Of a DNA stretch of 64,000 nt, positions 41,383 to 50,107 are shown in pieces. Source of the DNA: Rugamonas rivuli (GTDB taxonomy: Bacteria > Pseudomonadota > Gammaproteobacteria > Burkholderiales > Burkholderiaceae_D). Numbering within the stretch: the stretch's first letter is position 1; each line of letters starts with the position of its first letter. Location of the stretch: contig NZ_WHUF01000002.1 in the NCBI RefSeq assembly GCF_009380165.1, forward strand, positions 62,001 to 126,000, read 5' to 3'. The notes below the pieces were generated by a model. The model worked only from the letters and a program-made list of their open reading frames with translations, was not told the DNA's origin and made no database searches. The position numbers and the translations under genes were made by a program.

Positions 41383-42459
41383 TCAAGCGCACAGGCGGTC
41401 GAGCATGGCGTGTATCGCCTTGATCTGCACCGCGTTGCGCGAATAGTACGGCGACGCGGCGTCCTTGTTGCTGTATCCCCACCAATCCCAGCAGCCATCC
41501 GGATTCTGGATGGAGCCGTTGTCCGTGCCCTCGGCCTGCGGATAGAGCACGATGATGTCGTTGCTTTCGGCGATGTGGTTGTAGCCCGTCGTCGTGATGT
41601 AGCGGTTGCCGTACGGCGGCTGGTTGGCGATGTCCGCGCGGCCGTTGACGTAGTCGGTGTAGTTGTAGCCCTGCTTGCAGCCGTGCAGCGCGATATGCAC
41701 GCGCGGCGCCTTCACCGCGCCTTGCAGCACTCTGGATGGAATGTAGGCATAGCCGAAGCGGCTCATGCTGGCCCACGGCGCATCCTCGCCCAGGAACTCC
41801 GTCTGGTCGAAGCGCAGCAGTTGGCCGTTGGCCTGCGCGGCCGGCGCTTTCAGGTCGTCGTAGATATGGCGCAGGATGTCGTGGGATTGCATGAAGCCGC
41901 CGTTGTTGATGTAGGGCGGCTGGTTGGTCGGCAAATCCGAATCCTCCGGGTTGTCGGTGATGATGCTGTGGCCGGCGGGCACGTCGTCGCGGTAGACGAT
42001 GTTGTCGCGCTTCACGCCCAGCATTTCGTAGAACTGGCGGGTTTTCGCCACGACGTCGGAATAGACCACGTCATCTTCGCTGCCGGTGAAGATGTAGAGC
42101 CGGTCGTCGGCGAGGTTGGCGATGTCGTCGATCAGGCCGGCCTTGGCTGTGTCGCGCGCCATCTCGACCAGGCGTTGTGCGTCGGGACCGGTTTGCGGGA
42201 TCAGCGGGTTCATGCAGATGTACAGGGAATTCTCGATGCGGGAATCTTCCGCCGTCACCAGTCCGCTGGGCTGGTAGGTTTCGGCGCAGCGGAACGGCCC
42301 GCCCGCGATGATGCCCGCGCCCGCAAAGCTGGCCGAACGGGCCAGGTGCAGCTGCACGGTCATGAAGGCGCCGGACGACAGGCCGGAGATGGAGTTGTTT
42401 CCCTTTGACGCAGCATACGATCCGAGTTGAACGATTTTCCCGTCTGCACTAGCAACCAT
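41383..42459 (-). CDS. PHB depolymerase-family esterase, type-2 catalytic arrangement, no signal peptide
   Basis: 358 residues. The lipase box GLSSG (Ser28) is close to the N-terminus; acid (TGSEDDVVY) and histidine (VPAGHSI) follow. The oxyanion-hole segment ALHGCKQGY lies far downstream, at about two-thirds of the length. This circularly permuted order is the 'type 2' catalytic domain of PHB depolymerases. No signal peptide is visible with the chosen start, which follows a perfect AGGAGGT. That suggests an intracellular enzyme mobilising stored PHB, as in the PhaZd group of Ralstonia (by analogy). The phasin-like gene follows. Confidence 0.78.
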   Translation of the reverse strand: MVASADGKIVQLGSYAASKGNNSISGLSSGAFMTVQLHLARSASFAGAGIIAGGPFRCAETYQPSGLVTAEDSRIENSLYICMNPLIPQTGPDAQRLVEMARDTAKAGLIDDIANLADDRLYIFTGSEDDVVYSDVVAKTRQFYEMLGVKRDNIVYRDDVPAGHSIITDNPEDSDLPTNQPPYINNGGFMQSHDILRHIYDDLKAPAAQANGQLLRFDQTEFLGEDAPWASMSRFGYAYIPSRVLQGAVKAPRVHIALHGCKQGYNYTDYVNGRADIANQPPYGNRYITTTGYNHIAESNDIIVLYPQAEGTDNGSIQNPDGCWDWWGYSNKDAASPYYSRNAVQIKAIHAMLDRLCA

Positions 42460-42654
42460 CGTGGACCTCCTGTCATGAATTTTTCGGGGGAATTGGCCTG
42501 TAGCTGCCGGCCGGGTAGAAGCGGTATTCTGCGTGCGCCTCACGGCGGACTCTTGAGCTTTATCAAGATACGCGAAGAATAGAAAGATGCAAGAAGAATA
42601 ATGTTTAACTTTTATCTAGCAATGCAGTCGCGGAATCTCACAGCGCCCGCGCTT

Positions 42655-42673
42655 GTAAATGAGAATCATTATT
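42655..42673. promoter_or_regulatory. Fur box upstream of the haem receptor
   Basis: Fifteen of 19 bases match GATAATGATAATCATTATC, with the core AATGA-G-AATCATTAT intact. It lies about 70 bases before the receptor start, so the receptor and downstream hmuS-like gene should be repressed by iron-loaded Fur. The rest of this 285-base gap shows no gene. Confidence 0.75.
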
Positions 42674-42744
42674 GTTAGAATGTATTTTTGCCAGCAATCG
42701 CCGTAGGTCCGAGAGCCAGCCGTCACCCTCACTCTTGGAACTCT

Positions 42745-45081
42745 ATGGCCGCTATCATTTCGGGCGCCCGGCATACGGCCGCGCCTTTGTCTCCCCACGC
42801 CGTGACACTGGCGGTGCGATCCGCTTTGCTGACCTTGCTGGGCGCCGCGCTGCTGCCGGCCTACGCTGTTGAAACCGCCGATGCACCCGCCGCATCCGCC
42901 GCGCTCGGCGAGATCCTGGTCAAGGCCAAACGCGACGACAGCAGCAACACCCGCAGCGGCGCCACCGTCGTCATCGGCGCCGAGCAGATCAGCCAGAACA
43001 ACGCCATCGACATGGCCAATATCGCCCGCTACGCGCCGCTGGTCAGCGTGCCGACGGCGGCCAGCGGCTCCGGCAATATCTGGGACGGCGCCGGCAATAC
43101 CGGCATCAACATCCGTGGCGCCGAAGGCAACCGCGTCAGCCTGGAGCTGGACGGCATCGCGCTGCCGGACGCTGCACCCAAGCCGGACGGCAACTCCACC
43201 AACTCCTTCGGCATCGGCCGCGACTACTTCGATCCCGAAACCTTCCGCGAAATACGCATCGGTTCCGGCACCAGCCCGGCCGGCGCCGGCACGCCCGGCA
43301 TCGGCGGTTCGGTATCGTTCATCACCAAGACGCCGGAAGAGTACCTGACCACCCGCAAGCTCTACGCCGACTACAAAGTTGGCTACACTTCCGACCGTGG
43401 CGCCCGCGTGCACGCGGTCACTGCTGCGGCCACGCTGAGCGAGAACCTGAAGGGCCTGATCGTCGGCGTGCACCGCGCCGGCGACGAAGGCAAGAGCCGC
43501 GGCAATGTCGCGCTCAATCCGGACGACTGGACTTCCGACGCCGTACTGGCCAAGCTGAACTGGACGCTGAGCGGCAACCAGAAACTGGGCTTCACCGTCG
43601 ACAACTACAAATCCACGCACGACCGCGTCTACGCCAACAAGCTGGGCCCGTCGTATCCCGAAGGCGCGACGCAGAACTCGCGCACCGAGCGCACCCGCTA
43701 CAGCATCGAGCACCACTACACGCCGGGCTCCGGCCTGCTGTTCGACACGCTGGACACCCGCGCCTACACGCAGAACGCCTCGGTGGTCGACCTGACCCGC
43801 GCCAGCTACATCACCGGCAACCAGCCTTACCTGCGCAACATCACGACCGGCTTCTACAACAACAGCAAGGGCCTGGCGACGGACGCCACCAAGCAGCTGG
43901 ACGCGAACAGCCTGCTGAGCTACGGCATCAGCTACGAGCAGCAGGAAAGCCGCCGTCCATGGCAGGAAGACCGCACCGTCATCAAGACCGGCGCGCACCA
44001 GATCACCATGAAGAACCGCATGGCCGACATGGACACCGACAAGCTGGCGGCCTATTTGCGCGGCGAGTTCGGCTTCACGATGCTGGGCCGCCAGGCCACG
44101 CTGACGCCCGGCTTGCGCGGCGAACAGCGCAAGCTGCATCCGAAAAACCTGGAAGCGTATTTCATCGCCGTGCCAAGCGCGGCCAAGGAAATCAAGGATG
44201 AAACCGATTCCTTCTTCACGCCCAGCCTGAACCTGTCGGTCGAACTGGCACCGGGCTTCAGCGCCTACGCGCAGTACAGCCGAGGCACCCGCCTGCCGAC
44301 CGCGGCCGAGCGCACCGGCACCTACGATTCGTTCACCTACACCGCCGCCGGCAACGCCTACGCCGTGATGGGCAATCCGAACCTGAAGAAGGAAACCAGC
44401 AACGCCTTCGACATCGGCCTGAAAGGCACGCCGACGCCGGGTGTGGAGCTGAGCACCTCGGTGTTCTACACCAGCTACAGCAATATGATCGAGTACGCAG
44501 CGCAGCCGCTGGACCCGGTCAACTATCCGACCATCACCTTCGGCCTGTTCCGTCCGGAGAACGTCGGCAAGGCCAACACCAGGGGCATCGAAGTCAGCGG
44601 CCGTTTCCAGCTGGGCCAGTGGCTGGCGCCGATGAAGGGCTACAGCGTGGCGCTGGCCGGCGGCATCTCGCAGGGCACGGCGGAAAACCGCACGACCGGC
44701 AAGAAAGCCGACCTGCCGTCGGTGCAGCCGTACAAGGCCAACGCCGTGTTCGCCTATGACGATCCGGCACTGCGCGGCGGCGCGGCCTTCGCGGTCAGCA
44801 CCGTGCGCGGCAAGAAGGCCGCCGACGACGTGATCTCCGATAACAGCACCGCGCGCTTCAGCGTTCCAGGTTCGACCGTGATGGACTTCACGGCCTACTG
44901 GAACATCGGCAAGCACGTGGTCCTGAATGCCGGCGTCTACAACCTCGGCGACAAGAAGTACTGGGACTACGCTTCGGCGCGCAGCCTGCCTGCCGGCACC
45001 ACCGCCGCCACGCTGGCCGATATCGAACGCTATGTCCGTCCGGGCCGCAACTACGCGGTCAACCTCAAAGTGATCTACTAA
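42745..45081 (+). CDS. TonB-dependent haem/haemoglobin receptor
   Basis: 778 residues. Signal region, plug domain (about residues 55-190: LGEILVKAKRDD, INIRGAEGNRVSLELDGIALPD) and a barrel with the TRLPTAAERTGTY and GNPNLKKETSNAFDIGLKG segments that resemble the FRAP/NPNL region of haem and haemoglobin receptors. It would bring haem across the outer membrane. Support comes from the Fur box upstream and the HmuS-family gene 10 bases downstream. No haem ABC transporter genes are in the window. Confidence 0.85.
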   Translation: MAAIISGARHTAAPLSPHAVTLAVRSALLTLLGAALLPAYAVETADAPAASAALGEILVKAKRDDSSNTRSGATVVIGAEQISQNNAIDMANIARYAPLVSVPTAASGSGNIWDGAGNTGINIRGAEGNRVSLELDGIALPDAAPKPDGNSTNSFGIGRDYFDPETFREIRIGSGTSPAGAGTPGIGGSVSFITKTPEEYLTTRKLYADYKVGYTSDRGARVHAVTAAATLSENLKGLIVGVHRAGDEGKSRGNVALNPDDWTSDAVLAKLNWTLSGNQKLGFTVDNYKSTHDRVYANKLGPSYPEGATQNSRTERTRYSIEHHYTPGSGLLFDTLDTRAYTQNASVVDLTRASYITGNQPYLRNITTGFYNNSKGLATDATKQLDANSLLSYGISYEQQESRRPWQEDRTVIKTGAHQITMKNRMADMDTDKLAAYLRGEFGFTMLGRQATLTPGLRGEQRKLHPKNLEAYFIAVPSAAKEIKDETDSFFTPSLNLSVELAPGFSAYAQYSRGTRLPTAAERTGTYDSFTYTAAGNAYAVMGNPNLKKETSNAFDIGLKGTPTPGVELSTSVFYTSYSNMIEYAAQPLDPVNYPTITFGLFRPENVGKANTRGIEVSGRFQLGQWLAPMKGYSVALAGGISQGTAENRTTGKKADLPSVQPYKANAVFAYDDPALRGGAAFAVSTVRGKKAADDVISDNSTARFSVPGSTVMDFTAYWNIGKHVVLNAGVYNLGDKKYWDYASARSLPAGTTAATLADIERYVRPGRNYAVNLKVIY

Positions 45082-45091
45082 GGAGTTACCC

Positions 45092-46261
45092 ATGAAAGCT
45101 CATCACCGCTTTGCCCTGGCGCTGACCGGCGCCCTGTTGCTGAACTATCTGCCAGCCAGTGCCGCCAGCTTGTCCGAACGCTACGACGCGCTGCGCACCA
45201 GCCAGCCACGTCTGCAAGCGCGCGACGCCGCCAAGACCTTGAACGTGTCCGAAGCCGACCTGCTGGCGATCGGCATCGGCAAGACCGTCACCCGTTTGCA
45301 GGAAGGCGAGAACGTGCCGCGAGAAATCATGCGCCGCGCGCTGGACCTGGGCACGGTGATGGCGCTGACGCGCAACGAGAACGGCGTACTGGAACGCACC
45401 GGCGTCGCCACCAGGCTCAAGCCGCAGGAAGAAATCACCGGCCTCGACGCCGACAAGGAAAAGGAACGCGAAGCCCGCATGCGCAACATCGCCGGCGGCT
45501 ACCTGGGCGGCGAGATCGACATGCGCTTCACCTTCAAGAATTGGAAGTATGCGTTCGCCGTCGTACAGCCGGGCAAGGACGGCGTGGTGTCGCGCAGCCT
45601 GCAATTCTTCGATGCGCACGGCGACGCCGTGCACAAGGTCTACGTGAAGAGCGAGGCCGGCGTGCCGGTGTTCGACAAGCTGGTGGCGGACTTCCGCAAC
45701 CCGGTGCAAAGCGCGGACCTGAAAGTGACGGCGGCGCCAGTCAAGACGGCCGAGAAGCCGGACAGCGCCATCGACGTCAAGGAATTCCAGATGGCGTGGA
45801 ACGAGCTGACCGATGTGCACCAATTCAACCGCCTGCTGGGTGAGTTCGGCGTGTCGCGCGAACAGGCGATGCGCCTGGCGCCGGCCAGTTCCGTGCAGCG
45901 CGTGACGCCGCTGGCGGTGCGCCAACTGCTGGAAGAATCGGCCAAGCAGAAGCTGGAGATCATGGCCTTCCTCGGCAACGAGGCGGCGATCCAGATCTAC
46001 AGCGGCAAGGTCAGCAAGGTGCAGGAGGCGGCCGGCTGGTTCAACGTACTGGACCCCGAGTTCAATCTGCACCTGCGCGACAACGCCTTCAACAGCGGCT
46101 ACGTGATCAAGCGCGCCGGCGTGACGTCGGTGGAATTCTTCGACAAGAACGGCGAGCTGGTGGTGAGCTTCTTCGGCGTCCGCGAGCGCAACAAGCCGCA
46201 GCCGCAAAGCTGGGTCGACATGACGGCCGCGCTGCCTAAGGCCGGCGCCGATCGCCGCTGA
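45092..46261 (+). CDS. HmuS/HemS-family haem-handling protein with a signal peptide
   Basis: 389 residues. The two homologous HemS halves are recognisable: LSERYDALRTSQPRLQARDAAKTL, then DAVHKVYV (His181, the likely haem ligand) and, near the end, GWFNVLDPEFNLHLR. HemS/ChuS proteins bind or degrade haem in the cytoplasm. Here a classical signal peptide (ALALTGALLLNYLPASA) precedes the family domain, which implies export and is not usual for the family. The gene starts 10 bases after the Fur-controlled receptor gene and should share its operon. Confidence 0.85.
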   Translation: MKAHHRFALALTGALLLNYLPASAASLSERYDALRTSQPRLQARDAAKTLNVSEADLLAIGIGKTVTRLQEGENVPREIMRRALDLGTVMALTRNENGVLERTGVATRLKPQEEITGLDADKEKEREARMRNIAGGYLGGEIDMRFTFKNWKYAFAVVQPGKDGVVSRSLQFFDAHGDAVHKVYVKSEAGVPVFDKLVADFRNPVQSADLKVTAAPVKTAEKPDSAIDVKEFQMAWNELTDVHQFNRLLGEFGVSREQAMRLAPASSVQRVTPLAVRQLLEESAKQKLEIMAFLGNEAAIQIYSGKVSKVQEAAGWFNVLDPEFNLHLRDNAFNSGYVIKRAGVTSVEFFDKNGELVVSFFGVRERNKPQPQSWVDMTAALPKAGADRR

Positions 46262-46280
46262 TCGGTAAAAATAGACGGAA

Positions 46281-46318
46281 CTTGCATGCGAAAAGCCAGC
46301 TGTTGCTTTTCGCGCAAG
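46281..46318. repeat. strong hairpin between the haem operon and the methanethiol oxidase operon
   Basis: CTTGC-(AT)-GCGAAAAGC pairs with GCTTTTCGC-GCAAG, giving a 14-bp stem with a two-base bulge and an 8-base loop. It begins 20 bases after the hmuS-like stop. No T-tract follows directly, so it may be an attenuated terminator or an mRNA-stability element. Confidence 0.55.
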
Positions 46319-46393
46319 CGGAAAAGTAACTGTTGATTTTTCAATCGGACGATGTCAAATTGCATATCTTAATAAAAATGCATGGAGACCGGA

Positions 46394-47680
46394 ATGAAAT
46401 TGCTGCCCGTCGTCAGTGTGCTCTTTTCCGTATTGCTGGCCGGCCCCGCAGGCGCCGATGAAACCTGCAACTCGCCCTACATGGCCAACCTGATCAAGGG
46501 CCAGGAAGACTACGTCCATGTCTGGACGCTGGGCATCCAGGGCGTCGGCAATGGCCAGGACAAGCTGGTGACGATCGACGTCAACCCGGCCTCGCCGAAG
46601 TACGGCAAGGTGATTCATTCGGTGTCGGTGCCGGGGCGCGGCGACGCCCACCACGTCGGCTTCACCGAAGACCGCAAATACCTGTGGGCCGGTCGTCTGC
46701 AGGACAGCAAGATCTTCGTGTTCGACGTCGGCACCGACCCGGCCCATCCCAAGCTGGTGAAGACCATCAACGATGTGGTCGACAAGAGCGGCTTCGTCGG
46801 CCCGCACACCTTCTACGCGCTGCCGGGGCGGATGCTGGTCGGCTTCCTGTCGAACCCGCGCGACATGGGCGGCGCCACCGGCATGGCGGTGTACAACAAC
46901 AAGGGCGACGTGGTGGCCCGCTATCCCAACCCGACCGACAAGATCGGCGACGTGCAGGGCGACGGCTATGGCTATGACCTGGCGATCAATCCCGGCCGCA
47001 ACGCCATGCTGACCTCCAGCTTCACCGGCTACAACAACTACCGCACCGACCTGGGCAAGCTGATCAAGGATCCGGCGGCCATGCAGAAGTTCGGCAACAC
47101 CATGGTGCTGTGGGACTTCAAGGCCATGAAGCCGCAGCAGATCTTCAGCACCCCGGGAGCGCCGCTGGAAGTGCGCTGGTCGCAAGCCGCCGGCGACAAC
47201 TGGGCGATCACCGCCACCGCGCTGACGTCCAAACTGTGGCTGGTCCGGCCGGACGCCAGCGGCCGCTGGCAGGCGCGCGATGTCGGGGCGATCGGCGACC
47301 CGGCCCAGACGCCGCTGCCGGTCGACATGTCGATCACGGCCGATGGCAAGGGCCTGTGGGTCAACACCTTCATGGACGGCAAGACCCGCTTGTTCGACCT
47401 GAGCAATCCTGAAGCGCCGCGCCAGGTGTATGAAAAAGTCACCGGCAAGCACGTCAACATGGTCAGCCAGAGCTGGGACGGCAAGCGCCTGTACATCACC
47501 ACCAGCCTGCTTGAACACTGGGACCTGGACAATGACGACCACTTCGTCAAGCTCTACCACTGGGATGGCCGCGAGCTGAACCAGCAGTGGAAGATCGATT
47601 TCTACAAGGAGAAGCTGGGGCGTCCGCACCACATGAAGTTCAGCGCGAAGCCGGCTCCCAATGTGGCGTCGATACGCTGA
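46394..47680 (+). CDS. mtoX: methanethiol oxidase (SBP56 / selenium-binding protein family)
   Basis: 428 residues. Signal peptide (ending GPAGA) indicates periplasmic location. The body matches SBP56 proteins: ETCNSPYMANLIKGQEDYVH, RGDAHHVGFTEDRKYLW, GFVGPHTFYALPG and LGRPHHMKF, whose histidines are the proposed copper ligands. Bacterial members oxidise methanethiol to formaldehyde, hydrogen peroxide and sulfide. A SCO-type gene overlaps its 3' end by 20 bases, the pairing described for mtoX loci. GGAG lies six bases before the ATG. Confidence 0.87.
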   Translation: MKLLPVVSVLFSVLLAGPAGADETCNSPYMANLIKGQEDYVHVWTLGIQGVGNGQDKLVTIDVNPASPKYGKVIHSVSVPGRGDAHHVGFTEDRKYLWAGRLQDSKIFVFDVGTDPAHPKLVKTINDVVDKSGFVGPHTFYALPGRMLVGFLSNPRDMGGATGMAVYNNKGDVVARYPNPTDKIGDVQGDGYGYDLAINPGRNAMLTSSFTGYNNYRTDLGKLIKDPAAMQKFGNTMVLWDFKAMKPQQIFSTPGAPLEVRWSQAAGDNWAITATALTSKLWLVRPDASGRWQARDVGAIGDPAQTPLPVDMSITADGKGLWVNTFMDGKTRLFDLSNPEAPRQVYEKVTGKHVNMVSQSWDGKRLYITTSLLEHWDLDNDDHFVKLYHWDGRELNQQWKIDFYKEKLGRPHHMKFSAKPAPNVASIR

Positions 47681-48380
47681 CATCTGGGCGCTGCTGCCGC
47701 TGCTGCTGTTGAGCGGAACGGATGGCGCGCGGCTGGCCGGTGCGGCGCAGCGCCAGGCGGCCGTGCCGCCGCAGCTGATCGTGCCCGCCGCCGGCAGCTA
47801 CCACCTGCCTGTGATCCAGCAGGGGCCGCGCGGCACGGTGCTCGACAGCGACGGCCGCGACATGCCGCTGGAACGCTACACCACCGGCCGCGTCACGCTG
47901 CTCAATTTCATGTACACCTATTGCAGCGACCCGACCGCGTGTCCGGCGCTGTTCTCCACCTTGCACGGCTTGCGCGAGCGTCTGCTCAACACGCCTGCGC
48001 TGGCGCGGCGGGTGCAGTTCGCCAGCGTGTCCTTCGACCCCGTCAACGACACGCCGGAGGCGATGCGTTTCTATGGCGGCGCGCTGGGCAGCGCCGGCCA
48101 GCCCTTGCGCTGGCACTTCCTGACCTCGCGCTCGGTGGAGAAGCTGCAACCCATCCTCGACGATCTGGGGCAGAGCACGTCGGTGCAGCTCGACGCCCAG
48201 GGCAAGCCGACGCGCCTGTACTACCACCAGGTCAAGCTGTTCCTGCTCGACCGGCAGGGGCGGGTGCGCGAGATCTACAGTCCGGCCTTCCTGCAGCCCG
48301 AGCTGATCTACCGCGATATCCAGACGCTGCTGCTTGAAACGGACACCGCCCAGGCGGCGGACGGCCGGCGGCGGTACTAG
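47661..48380 (+). CDS. SCO1/SenC-family copper chaperone
   Basis: 239 residues with an N-terminal membrane anchor or signal (about residues 8-25). Thioredoxin-like SCO fold: NFMYTYCSDPTACPA with Cys88 and Cys94, SVSFDPVNDTPEAM, and the distal histidine in YYHQVKLFLLD. Most SCO proteins have CxxxC; here the cysteines are five residues apart, a two-residue insertion. It probably delivers copper to the methanethiol oxidase encoded upstream, with which it overlaps. Confidence 0.84.
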   Translation: MWRRYADIWALLPLLLLSGTDGARLAGAAQRQAAVPPQLIVPAAGSYHLPVIQQGPRGTVLDSDGRDMPLERYTTGRVTLLNFMYTYCSDPTACPALFSTLHGLRERLLNTPALARRVQFASVSFDPVNDTPEAMRFYGGALGSAGQPLRWHFLTSRSVEKLQPILDDLGQSTSVQLDAQGKPTRLYYHQVKLFLLDRQGRVREIYSPAFLQPELIYRDIQTLLLETDTAQAADGRRRY

Positions 48381-48385
48381 CGGCC

Positions 48386-49651
48386 ATGTCGACGCACAGC
48401 CGCATATCGGCCAGGCACTCGGTGGTCATCGTCGGTGGCGGCGCGGCCGGCATCGCCACGGCGGCCAGCCTGCTGGCGCGGCATCCCGGGCTCGACGTCG
48501 CCATCGTCGAACCGGCCGACACCCACTACTACCAGCCCGGCTGGACGCTGGTGGGCGGCGGCGCCATGCGCAGCGCCGCCACCGCCCGGCCGATGGAGAG
48601 GGCGATGCCGCGCGGCGCGCGCTGGATCAGGGCGGCGGTGGCCGGCTTCGCGCCGCAGCTCGACGCCATCGTGCTGGCCGATGGCGGCCTGCTGCACTAT
48701 CGCCAGCTGGTGGTGTGTCCCGGCCTGAAGCTGGACTGGGACGCCATCGCCGGACTGTCCGGGACGCTGGGCCGCAACGGCGTCACCTCGAACTACCTGC
48801 ACCGGCTGGCGCCCTACACCTGGCAGATGGTGCGGCAGCTGCGCGGCGGCCGCGCGCTCTTCACTCAACCGGCCATGCCGATCAAGTGCGCGGGTGCGCC
48901 GCAAAAGGCGATGTACCTGGCGGCCGACCATTGGCGCCGCAACGGCGTGCTGGGCGATATCGGGATTGAATTCTGCACGGCCGGTGGCGTGCTGTTCGGC
49001 GTTCCGGATTATGTGCCGGCGTTGATGGAGTATGTCGACGCCTATGGCATCGACCTGCGCTTCGGTAACGCGCTGGTCGCGGTGGATGGCGCGGCGAGAA
49101 CGGCGACCTTCCGCCGCGCCTTGCCGGGCGGCGGCAGCGAAGAGATCCGGCGCGGTTTCGACTTGCTGCACGTGGTGCCGCCGCAGGTGCCGCCGGACTT
49201 CATACGCGGCAGCGCGTTGGCCGACGCGGGCGGCTGGCTGGACGTCGATCCGGCCACGCTGATGCACTGGCAATGGGACAACATCCATGCGCTGGGCGAT
49301 GTCATCAACTGCGGCAACGCCAAGACCGTCGCCGCCGCCCGCCGCCAGGCGCCGGTGGTGGCGCACAATGTGCTGGCCGCGCTGGGCGGCGTCAAACAGG
49401 GAGCGCAAGGCCTCGCGCGCTACGACGGCTACGGCGCCTGTCCGCTGACGGTGGAGCGCGGCAAGGTGGTGCTGGCCGAATTTTGCTATGGCGGCCGCTT
49501 GTCGCCCAGTCTGCCCGGCTGGCTGATCGAGGGCACCCGCCCGTCGCGGCTGGCCTGGCTGCTCAAGCGGCATGTGCTGCCGCCCCTGTACTGGCGGGCC
49601 ATGCTGAAGGGACGGGAGTGGCTGGCCGGGCCGGACGTCGATTGCATTTAA
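48386..49651 (+). CDS. sulfide:quinone oxidoreductase (SQR)
   Basis: 421 residues. FAD-binding start SVVIVGGGAAGIATAASLL, HYYQPGWTLVGGG, then IKCAGAPQKAMYL (Cys168) and YDGYGACPLTV (Cys352), the two cysteines expected of mitochondrial-type SQR, and LAEFCYGG. It oxidises sulfide and reduces membrane quinone. The start lies six bases after the SCO stop. In this operon it would remove the sulfide released from methanethiol. Confidence 0.88.
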   Translation: MSTHSRISARHSVVIVGGGAAGIATAASLLARHPGLDVAIVEPADTHYYQPGWTLVGGGAMRSAATARPMERAMPRGARWIRAAVAGFAPQLDAIVLADGGLLHYRQLVVCPGLKLDWDAIAGLSGTLGRNGVTSNYLHRLAPYTWQMVRQLRGGRALFTQPAMPIKCAGAPQKAMYLAADHWRRNGVLGDIGIEFCTAGGVLFGVPDYVPALMEYVDAYGIDLRFGNALVAVDGAARTATFRRALPGGGSEEIRRGFDLLHVVPPQVPPDFIRGSALADAGGWLDVDPATLMHWQWDNIHALGDVINCGNAKTVAAARRQAPVVAHNVLAALGGVKQGAQGLARYDGYGACPLTVERGKVVLAEFCYGGRLSPSLPGWLIEGTRPSRLAWLLKRHVLPPLYWRAMLKGREWLAGPDVDCI

Positions 49652-49699
49652 ATTAATACTTGGCTATGCTGCGCTCTCCATCGTATCGAGGAGAATTCC

Positions 49700-50107
49700 A
49701 TGTGGACTCATGTAGCAAGCATAGAAACAAGCGCCACGCCGGCGGCTGTCTGGGCGTTGTGGTCCGACGTCGCCGGCTGGAAGCAGTGGAACGCCGGCAT
49801 CGTGAATATCGAACTGCACGGGCCCTTTGCCGACGGCACGCGCTTCACGATGCAGGTGCCGGGTGACGACATCTTCACCAGCACCCTGTTGACCGTGCGC
49901 GAGAACCAGGAGTTCACCGACGAGACCGTCATCGACGGCAATCGCGTGCTGGTGTTCCACCGCATCGAAGTACTGCCGTCCGGCCTTACGCGCATCAGCT
50001 ACAGCACCGAGATCACCGGCCCGCAGGAAGCGGAATTCGGGCCGATGGTGGTGGGCGATTTCCCCGACGTGCTGGCGGCGCTGAAGCGCTGCGCGGAAAA
50101 TCAGTAG
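49700..50107 (+). CDS. SRPBCC-family protein (polyketide cyclase/START-like fold)
   Basis: 135 residues. WTHVASIETSATPAAVWALWSDVAGWKQWN is the typical opening of this family; the fold binds hydrophobic ligands. GAGGAG precedes the start. The gene follows the SQR gene by 49 bases and could be a late member of that operon. Its stop overlaps the convergent mipA stop region by 7 bases. Confidence 0.78.
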   Translation: MWTHVASIETSATPAAVWALWSDVAGWKQWNAGIVNIELHGPFADGTRFTMQVPGDDIFTSTLLTVRENQEFTDETVIDGNRVLVFHRIEVLPSGLTRISYSTEITGPQEAEFGPMVVGDFPDVLAALKRCAENQ

